In this document: positions 51,239 through 59,877 of the stretch, piece by piece
How the letters are laid out: each line of letters opens with the position of its first letter
How positions within the stretch are numbered: the first letter of the stretch is position 1
NCBI RefSeq assembly: GCF_900184945.1
Contig: NZ_FXYF01000002.1
Span: 62,001 to 126,000 of the forward strand
Reading direction: 5' to 3'
Source of the DNA: Antarctobacter aquimaris
Lineage (GTDB): Bacteria; Pseudomonadota; Alphaproteobacteria; Rhodobacterales; Rhodobacteraceae
Length of the DNA: 64,000 nt
Translations under genes and position numbers: made by a program
The notes under the pieces: generated by a model
The model's database searches: none
What the model saw: only the letters and a program-made list of their open reading frames with translations
Told to the model about the DNA's origin: nothing

Positions 51239-52285
51239 TCAGGGGGTGGGTGTGGTCACGACCAGCGTGAGCCCCGCAAGGACAAACAGCGCCAGGAACA
51301 CCGTCTCGGCCAGCACGAACAGCGCCGGGGCCAGGCCAAGGTTCAGGATGTCCTTGGGCAGGGTCTTGAGCCCGACCGAGGCGATGGCGATCAGCAGCAG
51401 CCAGCGCGACAGGACCGACGCGGTTTCGGTCACGACACCCGGCAGCAGGCCCGCCACCGACAGCCCCGCCAGCACGATGAAGCCCAGCACGAAGACCGGC
51501 ACCAGCGGCGGCCGTTCCTGCGACGCCCCGGCGGCCCCGGCGGCGGCGCGGATCACCAGCGCGGCAATCAGCACCACCGGCGCCAGCAGCAGCACGCGCA
51601 ACAGCTTGACCAGCGTGGCGACATTGCCGGTCTCCTCGGACACCGAAAAGCCCGCGCCGACCACCTGCGCCACGTCATGCACCGTGGCCCCGATGAAAAT
51701 GCCGGTGGTGCGGTCGTCCATGCCCATCAGTTCCGCAAGGATCGGGTAAAGGATCATGGCGAGGGTGGACAGCAGCGTGACGCCCACCACGGTAAAGATC
51801 AGCCGCTGTTCGGATTTCTCGTCCTTGGGCAGGATCGCGGCGATGGCCATGGCGGCCGAGGCGCCGCAGATCGCCACCGCCCCGGAGGAGAGAAAGGCAA
51901 AGCGGTAGCGAAAGCCGAACAGGCGGCTGGTGGCAAAGCCGAACCCGATGGTCGCGGCGACCCCCAGCACGACCAGCCCGATCACGTCCCAGCCGAGGAT
52001 GCTCATCATCTCGGCGCTGATCCGCACGCCCAGCAGCGCCACGCCAAAGCGCAGCACCTGGCGCGAGCCAAAGTCGATGCCGGGACGGCTGCGCGCCTCG
52101 CTGCCGAGAAAGTTCAGCGACATGCCGAACAGCAGCGCCAGCAGCATGGCCGGCGCGCCGTAATGCTCGGCGATGAACTGGCTGGCCAGCGCGATGATGA
52201 CCGCCACCAGCAGGCCGGGGGCGACCTGCCGCGCCTTGTCCGTCACGGCGCCGGCCATGCCCTTCGGCCCTTTAAGATCAGCCAT
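51239..52285 (-). CDS. suyZ: YeiH-family putative sulfite/sulfate exporter
   Basis: A 348-residue membrane protein of the YeiH/UPF0324 (PF03601) family with about ten helices. Family motifs include RQVLRFGVALLGVRISAEMM, AICGASAAMAIAAILP, and IGATVHDVAQVVGAG, all near-universal in YeiH proteins. In sulfolactate-degrading bacteria this exporter family is placed with suyAB as SuyZ and proposed to remove the sulfite or sulfate released by the lyase. It overlaps the dehydrogenase gene by eight bases. The symbol rests on context. Confidence 0.8.
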   Translation of the reverse strand: MADLKGPKGMAGAVTDKARQVAPGLLVAVIIALASQFIAEHYGAPAMLLALLFGMSLNFLGSEARSRPGIDFGSRQVLRFGVALLGVRISAEMMSILGWDVIGLVVLGVAATIGFGFATSRLFGFRYRFAFLSSGAVAICGASAAMAIAAILPKDEKSEQRLIFTVVGVTLLSTLAMILYPILAELMGMDDRTTGIFIGATVHDVAQVVGAGFSVSEETGNVATLVKLLRVLLLAPVVLIAALVIRAAAGAAGASQERPPLVPVFVLGFIVLAGLSVAGLLPGVVTETASVLSRWLLLIAIASVGLKTLPKDILNLGLAPALFVLAETVFLALFVLAGLTLVVTTPTP

Positions 52286-53282
52286 TGGCCAGCGCCTCGG
52301 CACCGTCGAGGTAGTGGACCGGCACGTCCAGCCCGTTCTGCTGCGCGCGCTCCAGCGCCTTCAGGCGGCGGTCGCCGGGCAGCCGCGCACCCTCGGCGGC
52401 AAGGATTTGGCCCACCAGCGCCTCCATCTGCATGGCGAAGCCTGCACCGCTTGCTGGCTTCAGCGCCAGCAGGAACTGCCCCGATCCGGGCGGCGGCCCG
52501 TCGGCGGTGAAATAGGACGGCATGTCCGCGCTCAGCGTCGCGCCGGTAAACACGGCGGCCAGGATCTCGACCATCAGCGCCAGCGCGGTGCCCTTGGCCT
52601 CGCCGATGGGCACCATGGAGCCTGACAGCGCGGCCTCCGGGTCCGTCGTCGGGCGGCCCTCGGCGTCCAGCGCCCAGCCCTCGGGGATCGGCTTGCCGGA
52701 TTTCTTGGCGTTCATCACCTTGCCACGCGCCACGCGGCTCAGCGACAGGTCGATGACCAGCGGCGGGGCATCGGCGCGCGGCGCGGCAAAGGCGATGGGG
52801 TTGGTGCCGAACACCGGCGTCCGGGCGCCCCAGGGCGCCATGGCGGCGGGGGTGTTGGCGACCATCAGGCCGATCAGCCCGGCGCGCGCGATCCGGTCGA
52901 CCTGCACCGACAGCGCGCCCGAATGATGCGAGCGGCTGACCGCCATCACCGCGCAGCCGGTCCGCTGCGCCAGCAGCACGCCGTTGCGCACCGCAAGGTC
53001 CAGCGCCGGAAAGGCAAAGCCGTTGCCCGCGTCGATCGCCAGCAGCGTTTCGGACACAGCGCGGCACACGGGCCGCGCCTGCGCGTCGATCTTGCCCGTG
53101 CGGACCTGGGCGACGTAATCGGCGAGCCGGGAAAACCCGTGCCCGACCTGGCCTTCGGCCTCGGCGGCGGCCAGCGCCCGGGCGACGGAAGCCGCGGTGC
53201 CCTGCGGCACGCCGTTGGCCACGAAGGCCCGTGTCAGCAGCTGTGTCGCGTCCGGCAGCGAGATGGTGCGGGTCTGTGTCAC
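52278..53282 (-). CDS. comC: (R)-sulfolactate dehydrogenase-like enzyme (Ldh2/MdhC family)
   Basis: A 334-residue NAD(P)-dependent enzyme of the malate/L-lactate dehydrogenase (Ldh2) family, to which ComC belongs; ComC interconverts (R)-sulfolactate and 3-sulfopyruvate. Seen motifs are EGQVGHGFSRLADYV, the active-site SRSHHSGALSVQVDRIARAG (catalytic His), and APWGARTPVFGTNPIAFAAPR, whose GTNP loop is typical. The GTG at 53282 (VTQTRTISLPD) is my choice; a GTG at 53306 is possible but lies inside a hairpin. It follows suyB and is coupled to the exporter gene. No sulfopyruvate decarboxylase (comDE) is in the window. Confidence 0.8.
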   Translation of the reverse strand: MTQTRTISLPDATQLLTRAFVANGVPQGTAASVARALAAAEAEGQVGHGFSRLADYVAQVRTGKIDAQARPVCRAVSETLLAIDAGNGFAFPALDLAVRNGVLLAQRTGCAVMAVSRSHHSGALSVQVDRIARAGLIGLMVANTPAAMAPWGARTPVFGTNPIAFAAPRADAPPLVIDLSLSRVARGKVMNAKKSGKPIPEGWALDAEGRPTTDPEAALSGSMVPIGEAKGTALALMVEILAAVFTGATLSADMPSYFTADGPPPGSGQFLLALKPASGAGFAMQMEALVGQILAAEGARLPGDRRLKALERAQQNGLDVPVHYLDGAEALANG

Positions 53283-53295
53283 TGTGATCGTCCCG

Positions 53296-53322
53296 GCGGG
53301 CCGCACAGGGTGCGCGGCCCGC
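53296..53322 (-). other. Intercistronic hairpin between suyB and comC
   Basis: GCGGGCCGC (53296-53304) pairs with GCGGCCCGC (53314-53322), a 9-bp stem without a following T run. It begins nine bases after the suyB stop. It probably stabilises or processes the mRNA, or weakly reduces read-through, rather than ending transcription. Confidence 0.5.
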
Positions 53323-53330
53323 CCGTCTCC

Positions 53331-54512
53331 TTACGCGCTGCGATAGAGCTTGGTCATCGAGAATTCCCGATGCCCCAGCGCCTCGGCGGCGGTGTTGCGG
53401 CCGTTGGCGGTGCGGCAGATCATCTCGATCAGCGCGTCACCCGCCTCGTCGATGGTCATCTCGCGGCGCAGGATGCCGGAGACATCCACGTCGATGTGTT
53501 CGCCCATGGTGCGCACGGTGCGCGGGTTGGCGGTGATCTTGATCACCGGCACGATGGGGTTGCCCACCACGTTGCCCTGCCCGGTCGGGAAGGTGTGGAT
53601 CACCGCCCCGCCCGCCGCCATCAGCGTGACGCATTCCGCCGCCGCCGAGGAGCTGTCCATGAAATACAGCCCGTTGCCCGCGTTCGGCGCCTCGGCCGGG
53701 CCGAGGATGTCGATGTATTGCGAGGTGCGGCCGATCTTTTCCAGGTTGCCCAGGGCCTTTTCCTCGATGGTGGTCAGGCCGCCCAGGATGTTGCCCTTGG
53801 TCGGCTGGCTGTCGGACAGGTCGTCGGTCTGGTGGGCAAAGATCACGTCGTCCTGGTAGGCCTTCCACATCTTGTACCAGCGCGCGCCGACCTCTTCGTT
53901 GATCGCGCGTTTCTGACAGATGTGCTCGGCGCCGGTGATTTCCGACGTCTCCCCGAAGAAGCCGGTGATGCCCTCTGGCAGCAGCTTGTCGTACATGTTG
54001 CCGACCGTCGGGCAGGAGCCGAGGCCTGTGGTGGTGTCGGACTCGCCGCACTTGGTGGACACCCACAGCTCGGAGATCGAACATTCCTCGCGCTGGAGCT
54101 CGGTCGCCCAGTGGACATACTCCTTGGCCGCCCAGCTGGCCGCGCGGATGGTCTCGAAGTCGCCGTTCTGCTCGATCGAGAACTCGGCCACCGGCTTGCC
54201 GGTGGCGCGGATGCCGTCGGCGATACGCCTGGTCCAGCCCGGTTCGATCCCGATCACCACCACGGCGGCGACGTTGGGGTTGGCCCCGGTGCCGATCATC
54301 GTGCGGAAGTGCAGGTCGAGGTCCTCGCCGAACTGCAACCGGCCATAGGCGTGCGGGATCGCCAGCGTGCCCTTGACGTTGTTGGCCACCGCCTCGCAGG
54401 CGGCGTTCGAGATGTCGTCGACCGGCAGGATGACGACGTGGTTGCGGACGCCGACGCGGCCGTTTTCACGCCGGAAGGCCTTGACCGTCATGTTGGAATA
54501 TTTCGATGCCAT
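53331..54512 (-). CDS. suyB: (2R)-sulfolactate sulfo-lyase, large subunit
   Basis: A 393-residue subunit of the UxaA/altronate-dehydratase family. SuyAB removes sulfite from (R)-3-sulfolactate, giving pyruvate and bisulfite. Distinctive stretches are [61 protein letters not shown], with the metal- or iron-linked cysteines, and [20 protein letters not shown]. The match to SuyB, rather than altronate or galactarate dehydratase, is supported by the SuyA-type small subunit just upstream (48 bp) and the DHPS genes around. Confidence 0.93.
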   Translation of the reverse strand: MASKYSNMTVKAFRRENGRVGVRNHVVILPVDDISNAACEAVANNVKGTLAIPHAYGRLQFGEDLDLHFRTMIGTGANPNVAAVVVIGIEPGWTRRIADGIRATGKPVAEFSIEQNGDFETIRAASWAAKEYVHWATELQREECSISELWVSTKCGESDTTTGLGSCPTVGNMYDKLLPEGITGFFGETSEITGAEHICQKRAINEEVGARWYKMWKAYQDDVIFAHQTDDLSDSQPTKGNILGGLTTIEEKALGNLEKIGRTSQYIDILGPAEAPNAGNGLYFMDSSSAAAECVTLMAAGGAVIHTFPTGQGNVVGNPIVPVIKITANPRTVRTMGEHIDVDVSGILRREMTIDEAGDALIEMICRTANGRNTAAEALGHREFSMTKLYRSA

Positions 54513-54560
54513 GATCTGTGTCCCTGTTGGTTCGCTACCGCTGCGCTGCTTGAGCGCGGG

Positions 54561-54851
54561 TTACCAGCGCTTTGTCTTGACGTTGTGGGTGTGGACGTGG
54601 GCCCCCTTGGGGATGTCGGCGATCACCTTGCCGATGTCCTCGCCGTACTTGATCGCGGTGTCGCCGGCCTTGAGGTCCTTGAGCGCGATCTTGTGGCCGA
54701 TCGGCACGTCCGCCCCGGCTTTCAGGCGAAAGGTCGAATTGTCGTGCGTCACGCAGCACAGCATGTCGGTGCCGGCGGTCAGCCCCTCGACGACGACAAC
54801 GCCCACGTTGTCCGCATGGTCATGCACGAGAAGATGTGGAATTTCAGACAT
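54561..54851 (-). CDS. suyA: (2R)-sulfolactate sulfo-lyase, small subunit
   Basis: A 96-residue SAF-domain protein, partner of SuyB. It starts MSEIPHLLVHDHADNVGVVVVEG and ends VHTHNVKTKRW, the conserved N- and C-terminal patterns of SuyA and UxaA small subunits. The lyase is a two-chain enzyme needing divalent metal. suyA precedes suyB and starts 9 bp after the alcohol-dehydrogenase stop. Confidence 0.93.
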   Translation of the reverse strand: MSEIPHLLVHDHADNVGVVVVEGLTAGTDMLCCVTHDNSTFRLKAGADVPIGHKIALKDLKAGDTAIKYGEDIGKVIADIPKGAHVHTHNVKTKRW

Positions 54852-54860
54852 GGTCTTTCC

Positions 54861-55829
54861 TCAAGCGTCAGGTTTCAGGATGATCTTGGGCGCGGCGACG
54901 CGGCCGGCCCGGATATCGGCAAAGGCGCGGGCGCCTTCGCTCAGGGGTCTGGTCTCGGTCCAGTCGAGCGGGCCGAGACGCCCCTCGAACATGGCGGCGG
55001 CGCAGTCGCGGAAATCCTGCGCGGTGTAGGTGTAGGTCCCGATGAAGGTGATCTCCTGCAAGGTCATGCGCCGCACATCCAGCCCGCCGGTGTCTTCTCC
55101 CAGGCCAATGTGTACGATCACACCGCCCGGGGTCACAAGGCCGGATGCGACCTGGCGTGTCGCGGCATAGCCCACCGCGTCGATCACCAGCGGCCAGGCG
55201 CCCTGCGCCGTCTCGCGCGCGTCGATGCCGCAGCGGTCGGCCAGGTAGGCGCGGCGCGTGGCGTTGGGCTCGGCGATGACGACGTCCTCTGCCCCCATCG
55301 CCTTCAGCGCCAGCGCCGCCGCCAGGCCGATGGCCCCGCCGCCGATCACCAGCGCGCGCCGCGCGTCCGCCGGGTGCATCGCCGCCAGCCCCAGCCGCGC
55401 GGAATGCCAGCTGACCGACAGCGGTTCGGCCAGCGCGGCCTTGTCCAGCGCAAAGCCCTCCGGCACGGTGACCAGGTTGCGCTCGGGGATCACAACGGCC
55501 TGGGCAAAGGCGCCCTCGCGCGGCTGCATCGAGAGGATCTGCCGCGTCGGGCACAGGTTGTCGCGCCCCGTGGTGCAGGCCGGACAGGTGCCGCAGGTGA
55601 CCAGCGGATTGAGCGTCACGCGGCGGCCGTCCTCCAGCGTGCCCGAAGCCTCGTGGCCGAGGATCAGCGGCGCCGGGCGGCGGTTGTCGTGGCCCAGGTA
55701 GGCGTGCATGTCGGACCCGCAGATGCCCGCGCTGTCGACCGTCACCAGCCGTTCGCCCGTGCCGGGGACCGGATCGGGAACCTCGCGGATCTCCATGTGT
55801 TCGGGATCGGTGTAGACCAAAGCCTTCAT
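54861..55829 (-). CDS. Zinc-type medium-chain alcohol dehydrogenase (DHPS 2-dehydrogenase candidate)
   Basis: A 322-residue zinc alcohol dehydrogenase. Seen are the catalytic zinc region SAGICGSDMHAYLGHD with GHEASG, the structural-zinc cluster CGTCPACTTGRDNLC, and the NAD-binding VIGGGAIGLAAALA. In the DHPS pathway two 2-dehydrogenases (HpsO and HpsP) convert (S)- to (R)-DHPS through a keto intermediate. This gene and the following SDR occupy their place, but which is which I cannot say. It overlaps the SDR by four bases. Confidence 0.85.
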   Translation of the reverse strand: MKALVYTDPEHMEIREVPDPVPGTGERLVTVDSAGICGSDMHAYLGHDNRRPAPLILGHEASGTLEDGRRVTLNPLVTCGTCPACTTGRDNLCPTRQILSMQPREGAFAQAVVIPERNLVTVPEGFALDKAALAEPLSVSWHSARLGLAAMHPADARRALVIGGGAIGLAAALALKAMGAEDVVIAEPNATRRAYLADRCGIDARETAQGAWPLVIDAVGYAATRQVASGLVTPGGVIVHIGLGEDTGGLDVRRMTLQEITFIGTYTYTAQDFRDCAAAMFEGRLGPLDWTETRPLSEGARAFADIRAGRVAAPKIILKPDA

Positions 55830-56596
55830 TTCGCGGTGAACCCCCCGTCCAGCATCAGGATCTGCCCCGTCACGTAACGCGACGCGTCCGAGCAGAGAAA
55901 CAGCAGCGGCCCTTCCAGGTCCTCCGGCGCGCCGTTGCGGCCGATACAGGTCTGCGCCGCGTTGCGCGCCGCCCGCTCCGGATCGGCAAAGACCGCCGCC
56001 GTCAGTTCCGTCTCGAAAAAGCCGGGACCGATGGCGTTGGCCATGATCCCCGAGGGCGACCAGGCTTCGGCCATGGCGCGGGTCATCTGCGCCACACCGC
56101 CCTTGCTGGCGCCGTAGGCGATGCCGCCGGGAAAGGCGCGGAACGATTGCAGCGACGCAAAGTTGACGATCCGCCCCCAGCCCTTGGCCCGCATCGCCGG
56201 GACCAAAGCTTGCGCCAGGAAGAACGGCGCCGACAGGTTGACCGCCAGCGTCGCGTCCCAGCCTTCGGCGGTGACGGCGTCGGCGGGCTCGCGGGTGTTC
56301 AGCCCGGCGGCATTCACCAGGATGTCGGGCGGACCAAAGGGGGCTGCGATGCGCGCGCAGAGATCGGCCAGCCCTGCCCGGTCGGCCACGTCGCCCGCCA
56401 CCGCCGCCCGCGCGCCGCCGTCCTCGGCGCACCAGCCCTCCAGCGCCTCGCGCCGCCGCGCCACGCCGACCACCCGCGCCCCGGCCCGCGCCAGGATCGA
56501 CGCGGACCAGCGGCCCAGGCCGGAACTGGCCCCGGTCACGCAGGCCACCCGCCCCGCGACCGAAAAGACGCCGGTATCGTGTCCAGTCTCAGGCAT
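55826..56596 (-). CDS. Short-chain dehydrogenase/reductase (DHPS 2-dehydrogenase candidate)
   Basis: A 256-residue Rossmann SDR. Motifs: TGASSGLGRWSA (nucleotide-binding TGxxxGxG), NAAG, catalytic Ser in VNFASLQ, YGASK (Tyr/Lys), and the C-terminal SRYVTGQILMLDGGF. With the adjacent zinc dehydrogenase it fits the HpsO/HpsP pair that inverts DHPS stereochemistry. It overlaps hpsN by eight bases and the zinc dehydrogenase by four, giving tight coupling. Confidence 0.87.
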   Translation of the reverse strand: MPETGHDTGVFSVAGRVACVTGASSGLGRWSASILARAGARVVGVARRREALEGWCAEDGGARAAVAGDVADRAGLADLCARIAAPFGPPDILVNAAGLNTREPADAVTAEGWDATLAVNLSAPFFLAQALVPAMRAKGWGRIVNFASLQSFRAFPGGIAYGASKGGVAQMTRAMAEAWSPSGIMANAIGPGFFETELTAAVFADPERAARNAAQTCIGRNGAPEDLEGPLLFLCSDASRYVTGQILMLDGGFTAK

Positions 56597-57896
56597 CGGC
56601 GCTCAGGTCAAAGGTCTCATCGGGGAAATACTTGCGCAGCCGGATGTCGGCGGTGCGCGCGTGGCCCTCCATGCCTTCGAGGCGGGCAATCCGCGCGGTG
56701 GCCTCGGCAACCGGCTTGGCCCCTTCGCGGGTGGCGCGCTGCCAGGTGACGATCTTCATGTACTTGTGCACGCTGAGACCGCCGGTGTAGCTGGCCGCGC
56801 CCGAGGTCGGCAGCACGTGGTTGGTGCCCGACGCCTTGTCGCCAAAGGCCACGGTGGTTTCCTCACCCAGGAAGAGCGAGCCGTAGCAGCTGAGCCGGTC
56901 CAGCCACCAGTCGAGGTCCTGCGCCTGCACGGTCAGGTGCTCGGGCGCGTAGTCGTCCGAGGTGGCGGCCATCTCCTCGCGGTCGGCGCAGACGATCACC
57001 TCGGCATAGTCGCGCCAGGCGGCGGCGGCGTTCTCGCGGTTCACGTCCGGCAGGGCGTCGATCATCCTGGGCACCAGCCGCATGACCTCCTCGGCCAGCG
57101 CGCGGGTGTCGGTGACCAGCCAGACCGGCGAGTTGTAGCCATGTTCCGCCTGCCCCACCAGGTCGGTGGCGACGATCTCGGCATCCGCGGTGCCATCGGC
57201 CAGGATCAGGCTGTCGGTCGGGCCGGCGATCATGTCGATGCCGACACGGCCGAACAGCATGCGCTTGGCCTCGGCGACGAACTGGTTGCCGGGGCCGACC
57301 AGGATGTTGGCCTTGGGCAGGCCGAACAGGCCGAATGTCATCGCCGCAACGCCCTGCACGCCCCCCATCGCCAGGATCCTGTCGGCGCCGCAGACGTGGG
57401 CGGCGTAGATGATCGCGGGCGCGATGCCGACGTCGGGGCGCGGCGGCGAACAGGCGACGATGTGCTTGCAGCCCGCCACCTTGGCGGTGGTCACGGTCAT
57501 GATCGCGCTGGCGATGTGGCTGTAGCGCCCGCCGGGCACGTAGCAGCCCGCCGCGTGCACCGGGATCGACTTCTGCCCGGCGACCAGGCCCGGCACGATC
57601 TCGGTCTCGAAGTCGCCCACCGTGGCCAGCTGCGCCTCGGCGAACTTGCGGACATTGGCGTGCGAGAACCGGATGTCCTGTTTCAGCTTTTCCGACACCT
57701 GGTCCGCCGCCGCCGCGATGGCGGCATCCGACAGCAGGATCTCGCCCTCGTACTTGTCGAACTTGCGGGCATATTCCAGCGCCTTCTCGTCCCGCCCGGC
57801 CTCGATGTCATCCAGGATGCCGCGCACGATCTTCTTGGTTTCGGCGGCGTCGCTCTTGTGGGTCAGCGTCGCTTTCTTGAGATACTCTCTCGTCAT
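56589..57896 (-). CDS. hpsN: Sulfopropanediol 3-dehydrogenase (HpsN, HisD-like)
   Basis: A 435-residue histidinol-dehydrogenase-family enzyme. HpsN oxidises (R)-2,3-dihydroxypropane-1-sulfonate twice to (R)-sulfolactate with NAD. Typical zinc/NAD-site motifs are VHAAGCYVPGGRYSHIASAIM, AMGGVQGVAAMTFGL, ILVGPGNQFVAEAKRML, GIDMIAGPTDS, DYAPEHLTVQA and TNHVLPTSGAASYTGGLSV. HisD itself is usually with other his genes; here TRAP, sulfo-lyase and exporter genes make HpsN the better call. It starts 10 bp after the TRAP large permease. Confidence 0.92.
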   Translation of the reverse strand: MTREYLKKATLTHKSDAAETKKIVRGILDDIEAGRDEKALEYARKFDKYEGEILLSDAAIAAAADQVSEKLKQDIRFSHANVRKFAEAQLATVGDFETEIVPGLVAGQKSIPVHAAGCYVPGGRYSHIASAIMTVTTAKVAGCKHIVACSPPRPDVGIAPAIIYAAHVCGADRILAMGGVQGVAAMTFGLFGLPKANILVGPGNQFVAEAKRMLFGRVGIDMIAGPTDSLILADGTADAEIVATDLVGQAEHGYNSPVWLVTDTRALAEEVMRLVPRMIDALPDVNRENAAAAWRDYAEVIVCADREEMAATSDDYAPEHLTVQAQDLDWWLDRLSCYGSLFLGEETTVAFGDKASGTNHVLPTSGAASYTGGLSVHKYMKIVTWQRATREGAKPVAEATARIARLEGMEGHARTADIRLRKYFPDETFDLSADA

Positions 57897-57906
57897 CGGC
57901 TTGGTC

Positions 57907-59238
57907 CTATTTGTAGATGTCGGGAAGCAGCGTGGTGGAGATCGCCGGCACGTAGGCGATGAAGACCGTGACCACGAGCATGAAGAACACGAAGGGGATG
58001 GCCCACCAGGCGATCTTGAGGATCGACTCGCCGGTCAGGCCCGAGACCACGAAGAGGTTCAGCCCCAGCGGCGGCGTGATGAAACCCACGCCCAGGGCAG
58101 TGATCATCATGATGCAGAACTGGATCTCGTTCATGCCGATGTTGTCGGCCAGCGGCTTCAGGATCGGCGCGAGGATCACGATGTTGGGCGTCGTCTCCAT
58201 GACGCAGCCGGCGGCGATCAGGATGCCGATCATCATCAGTATCAGCACCCAGGTTTCATCGCTGACCGAGGTCGCGGCGGCGACAAAGCCCTGCGGCACG
58301 CCGAGGATCGCCAGCGCCTGCGCCAGCGGCAGCGAAAAGGCGATGATCGGCAGGATGACCCCATTGACCTTGGCCGAGCTGACCAGCATCGCCGGGAAAT
58401 CGCTCAGCTTCAGCGTGCCGAGGATAAAGCCCATGATGATCGTCACGACGACGGCGGTGGCGCCCGCCTCGGTCGGGGTCATACGCCCGGAAAAGATGCC
58501 GTAGAAGATGATGCCCGGCACGATGAAGGCGTACCAGCCTGACTTCAGCGCCACGCCCAGCCGGCTGGCCCATTCCCCAAAACTGATGTTGCCGCCGCCC
58601 TCCCAGCCGTAGAGCCGGTTCATGATGATGTTGGTGGCCAGGATCGACAACAGGATCGCGATGCCGGGGATCAGCGCGGCCAGGAACAGGGTGGAGGCGG
58701 AGATGCCGAGGACGAGACCGATGATGATGTAGGCAATCGACGGCGGGATCAGGATGCCGGTACAGGCCCCCGCCGCGACCAGCGCGCAGGCATAGGGGCG
58801 CGGGTAGCCGGATTCCACGAGCCGGTCGATCGTCATGCGGCCCACGGCGGCGGCCCCCGCCGCGTCCGAGCCGGAGATCGCCGCGAACATGCCGCAGACC
58901 AGCACCGTGGCCGAGCCGAATCCGCCCTTGGCAAACTGGGTCAGCGCCTCGGCCACGTCCAGGAACTTGCGCGACAGGCCGGTGCGCACCAGCACGTCGC
59001 CGGTCAGGATGAACAGCGGCACGGCGGTCAGGGCAAAGTGGTCGATGCCGTGAAACAGGCTTTCGCCGACCAGCGACAGCGGCAGCGCGCCCGAGACATA
59101 CAGCATCATGATCGCCGCCGCGCCGATGGCCGCCCAGACCGGCACCGCCAGCGCCACCAGCACCACGAACAGCAGCACCGGCCCGTAGAAATCCCAGCCC
59201 AGTTCGACGGTCTGTTCCTGCAATTGGTTCCAGAGCAT
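57907..59238 (-). CDS. hpsM: TRAP transporter large permease (DctM family), DHPS uptake
   Basis: A 443-residue membrane protein with 12 predicted helices. It has the DctM signature AAAVGRMTIDRLVESGYPRPYACALVAAGACTGILIPPS (split here at about 123-161) and DNIGMNEIQFCIMMITALGVGFITPPLG near the C-terminus. TRAP systems couple solute entry to sodium. The start at 59238 (MLWNQLQEQ) gives the usual N-terminus. It follows the small permease by 10 bp and pairs with it. Confidence 0.93.
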   Translation of the reverse strand: MLWNQLQEQTVELGWDFYGPVLLFVVLVALAVPVWAAIGAAAIMMLYVSGALPLSLVGESLFHGIDHFALTAVPLFILTGDVLVRTGLSRKFLDVAEALTQFAKGGFGSATVLVCGMFAAISGSDAAGAAAVGRMTIDRLVESGYPRPYACALVAAGACTGILIPPSIAYIIIGLVLGISASTLFLAALIPGIAILLSILATNIIMNRLYGWEGGGNISFGEWASRLGVALKSGWYAFIVPGIIFYGIFSGRMTPTEAGATAVVVTIIMGFILGTLKLSDFPAMLVSSAKVNGVILPIIAFSLPLAQALAILGVPQGFVAAATSVSDETWVLILMMIGILIAAGCVMETTPNIVILAPILKPLADNIGMNEIQFCIMMITALGVGFITPPLGLNLFVVSGLTGESILKIAWWAIPFVFFMLVVTVFIAYVPAISTTLLPDIYK

Positions 59239-59248
59239 GACCGTTTCC

Positions 59249-59764
59249 TCAGTCGAAGAGCTTGTCACCTTCGTAGACGGGGCGCCCGTTACGAAGATCG
59301 GTGACATCGCGGATGAAGGATTGGACCAGCCGGAAGACGACCAGCGCGAAACCGAAGGGCACCGCCGCCAGGAACCAGGCCTGGCTGATGCGCAACCCGT
59401 GGGTGACAGAGCCGAACTTGAGCGACACCAGCACCGTTTCGAACGAGTACCAGAGCGCCACGAGGGCGACGCCGAACATCACGATGTCGCCGAAGATGTA
59501 GAACAGCGCCTTGGCCCGCCGGCCGACGTACTGGAGGATGACGTCGATGCGGATGTGCCCGCGTTCACGTACCGCCGCCGCCGCGCCGACCCAGGCGAGG
59601 TAGATGAACGAATAGCGCACGATCTCCTCACCCCATATCGAGGAGTAGGAAAACACCTCGCGGCGCAGCACCTCGATGAACATCGTGCCGACCAGCATCA
59701 CGTAAAACACCAGGAGCGCCCACCGCTCCGCGTTCCTGTTAAGGGCGTCGAGTACCTTGTGCAT
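59249..59764 (-). CDS. hpsL: TRAP transporter small permease (DctQ family), DHPS uptake
   Basis: A 171-residue membrane protein with four helices, typical for DctQ. Motifs are YSSIWGEEIVRYSFIYLAWVGAA and RERGHIRIDVILQYVGRR (with the GHIRID family motif). The start at 59764 is the MHKVLDALN ATG. It sits between the binding protein (113 bp upstream, with a hairpin) and the large permease. Confidence 0.9.
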   Translation of the reverse strand: MHKVLDALNRNAERWALLVFYVMLVGTMFIEVLRREVFSYSSIWGEEIVRYSFIYLAWVGAAAAVRERGHIRIDVILQYVGRRAKALFYIFGDIVMFGVALVALWYSFETVLVSLKFGSVTHGLRISQAWFLAAVPFGFALVVFRLVQSFIRDVTDLRNGRPVYEGDKLFD

Positions 59765-59842
59765 AAACCTCTCCCGTTGCCGGACCCGGGGCTGACCCTG
59801 TCCGTGCCGATTGGCTCTGGCGATGTCGTGAAACCGGGGTGC

Positions 59843-59867
59843 GGGCCGGCAGCGGGACTGCCGGCCC
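59843..59867 (-). other. Intercistronic hairpin after the TRAP binding-protein gene
   Basis: GGGCCGGCAG (59843-59852) pairs with CTGCCGGCCC (59858-59867), a perfect 10-bp stem with loop CGGGA. It begins about 10 bases downstream of the dctP-type stop on the minus strand, without a T run. It resembles the structures that raise binding-protein mRNA over permease mRNA. Confidence 0.6.
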
Positions 59868-59877
59868 GACAGGTGGT

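Noticed and set aside
52923-55877. A 984-codon plus-strand frame over suyAB/comC
   Set aside because: It is antisense to strongly conserved metabolic genes and has no motif.
56589-57896. Histidinol dehydrogenase (HisD) for the HisD-like gene
   Set aside because: No histidine genes nearby; its neighbours are the full sulfopropanediol/sulfolactate set, so HpsN fits better.
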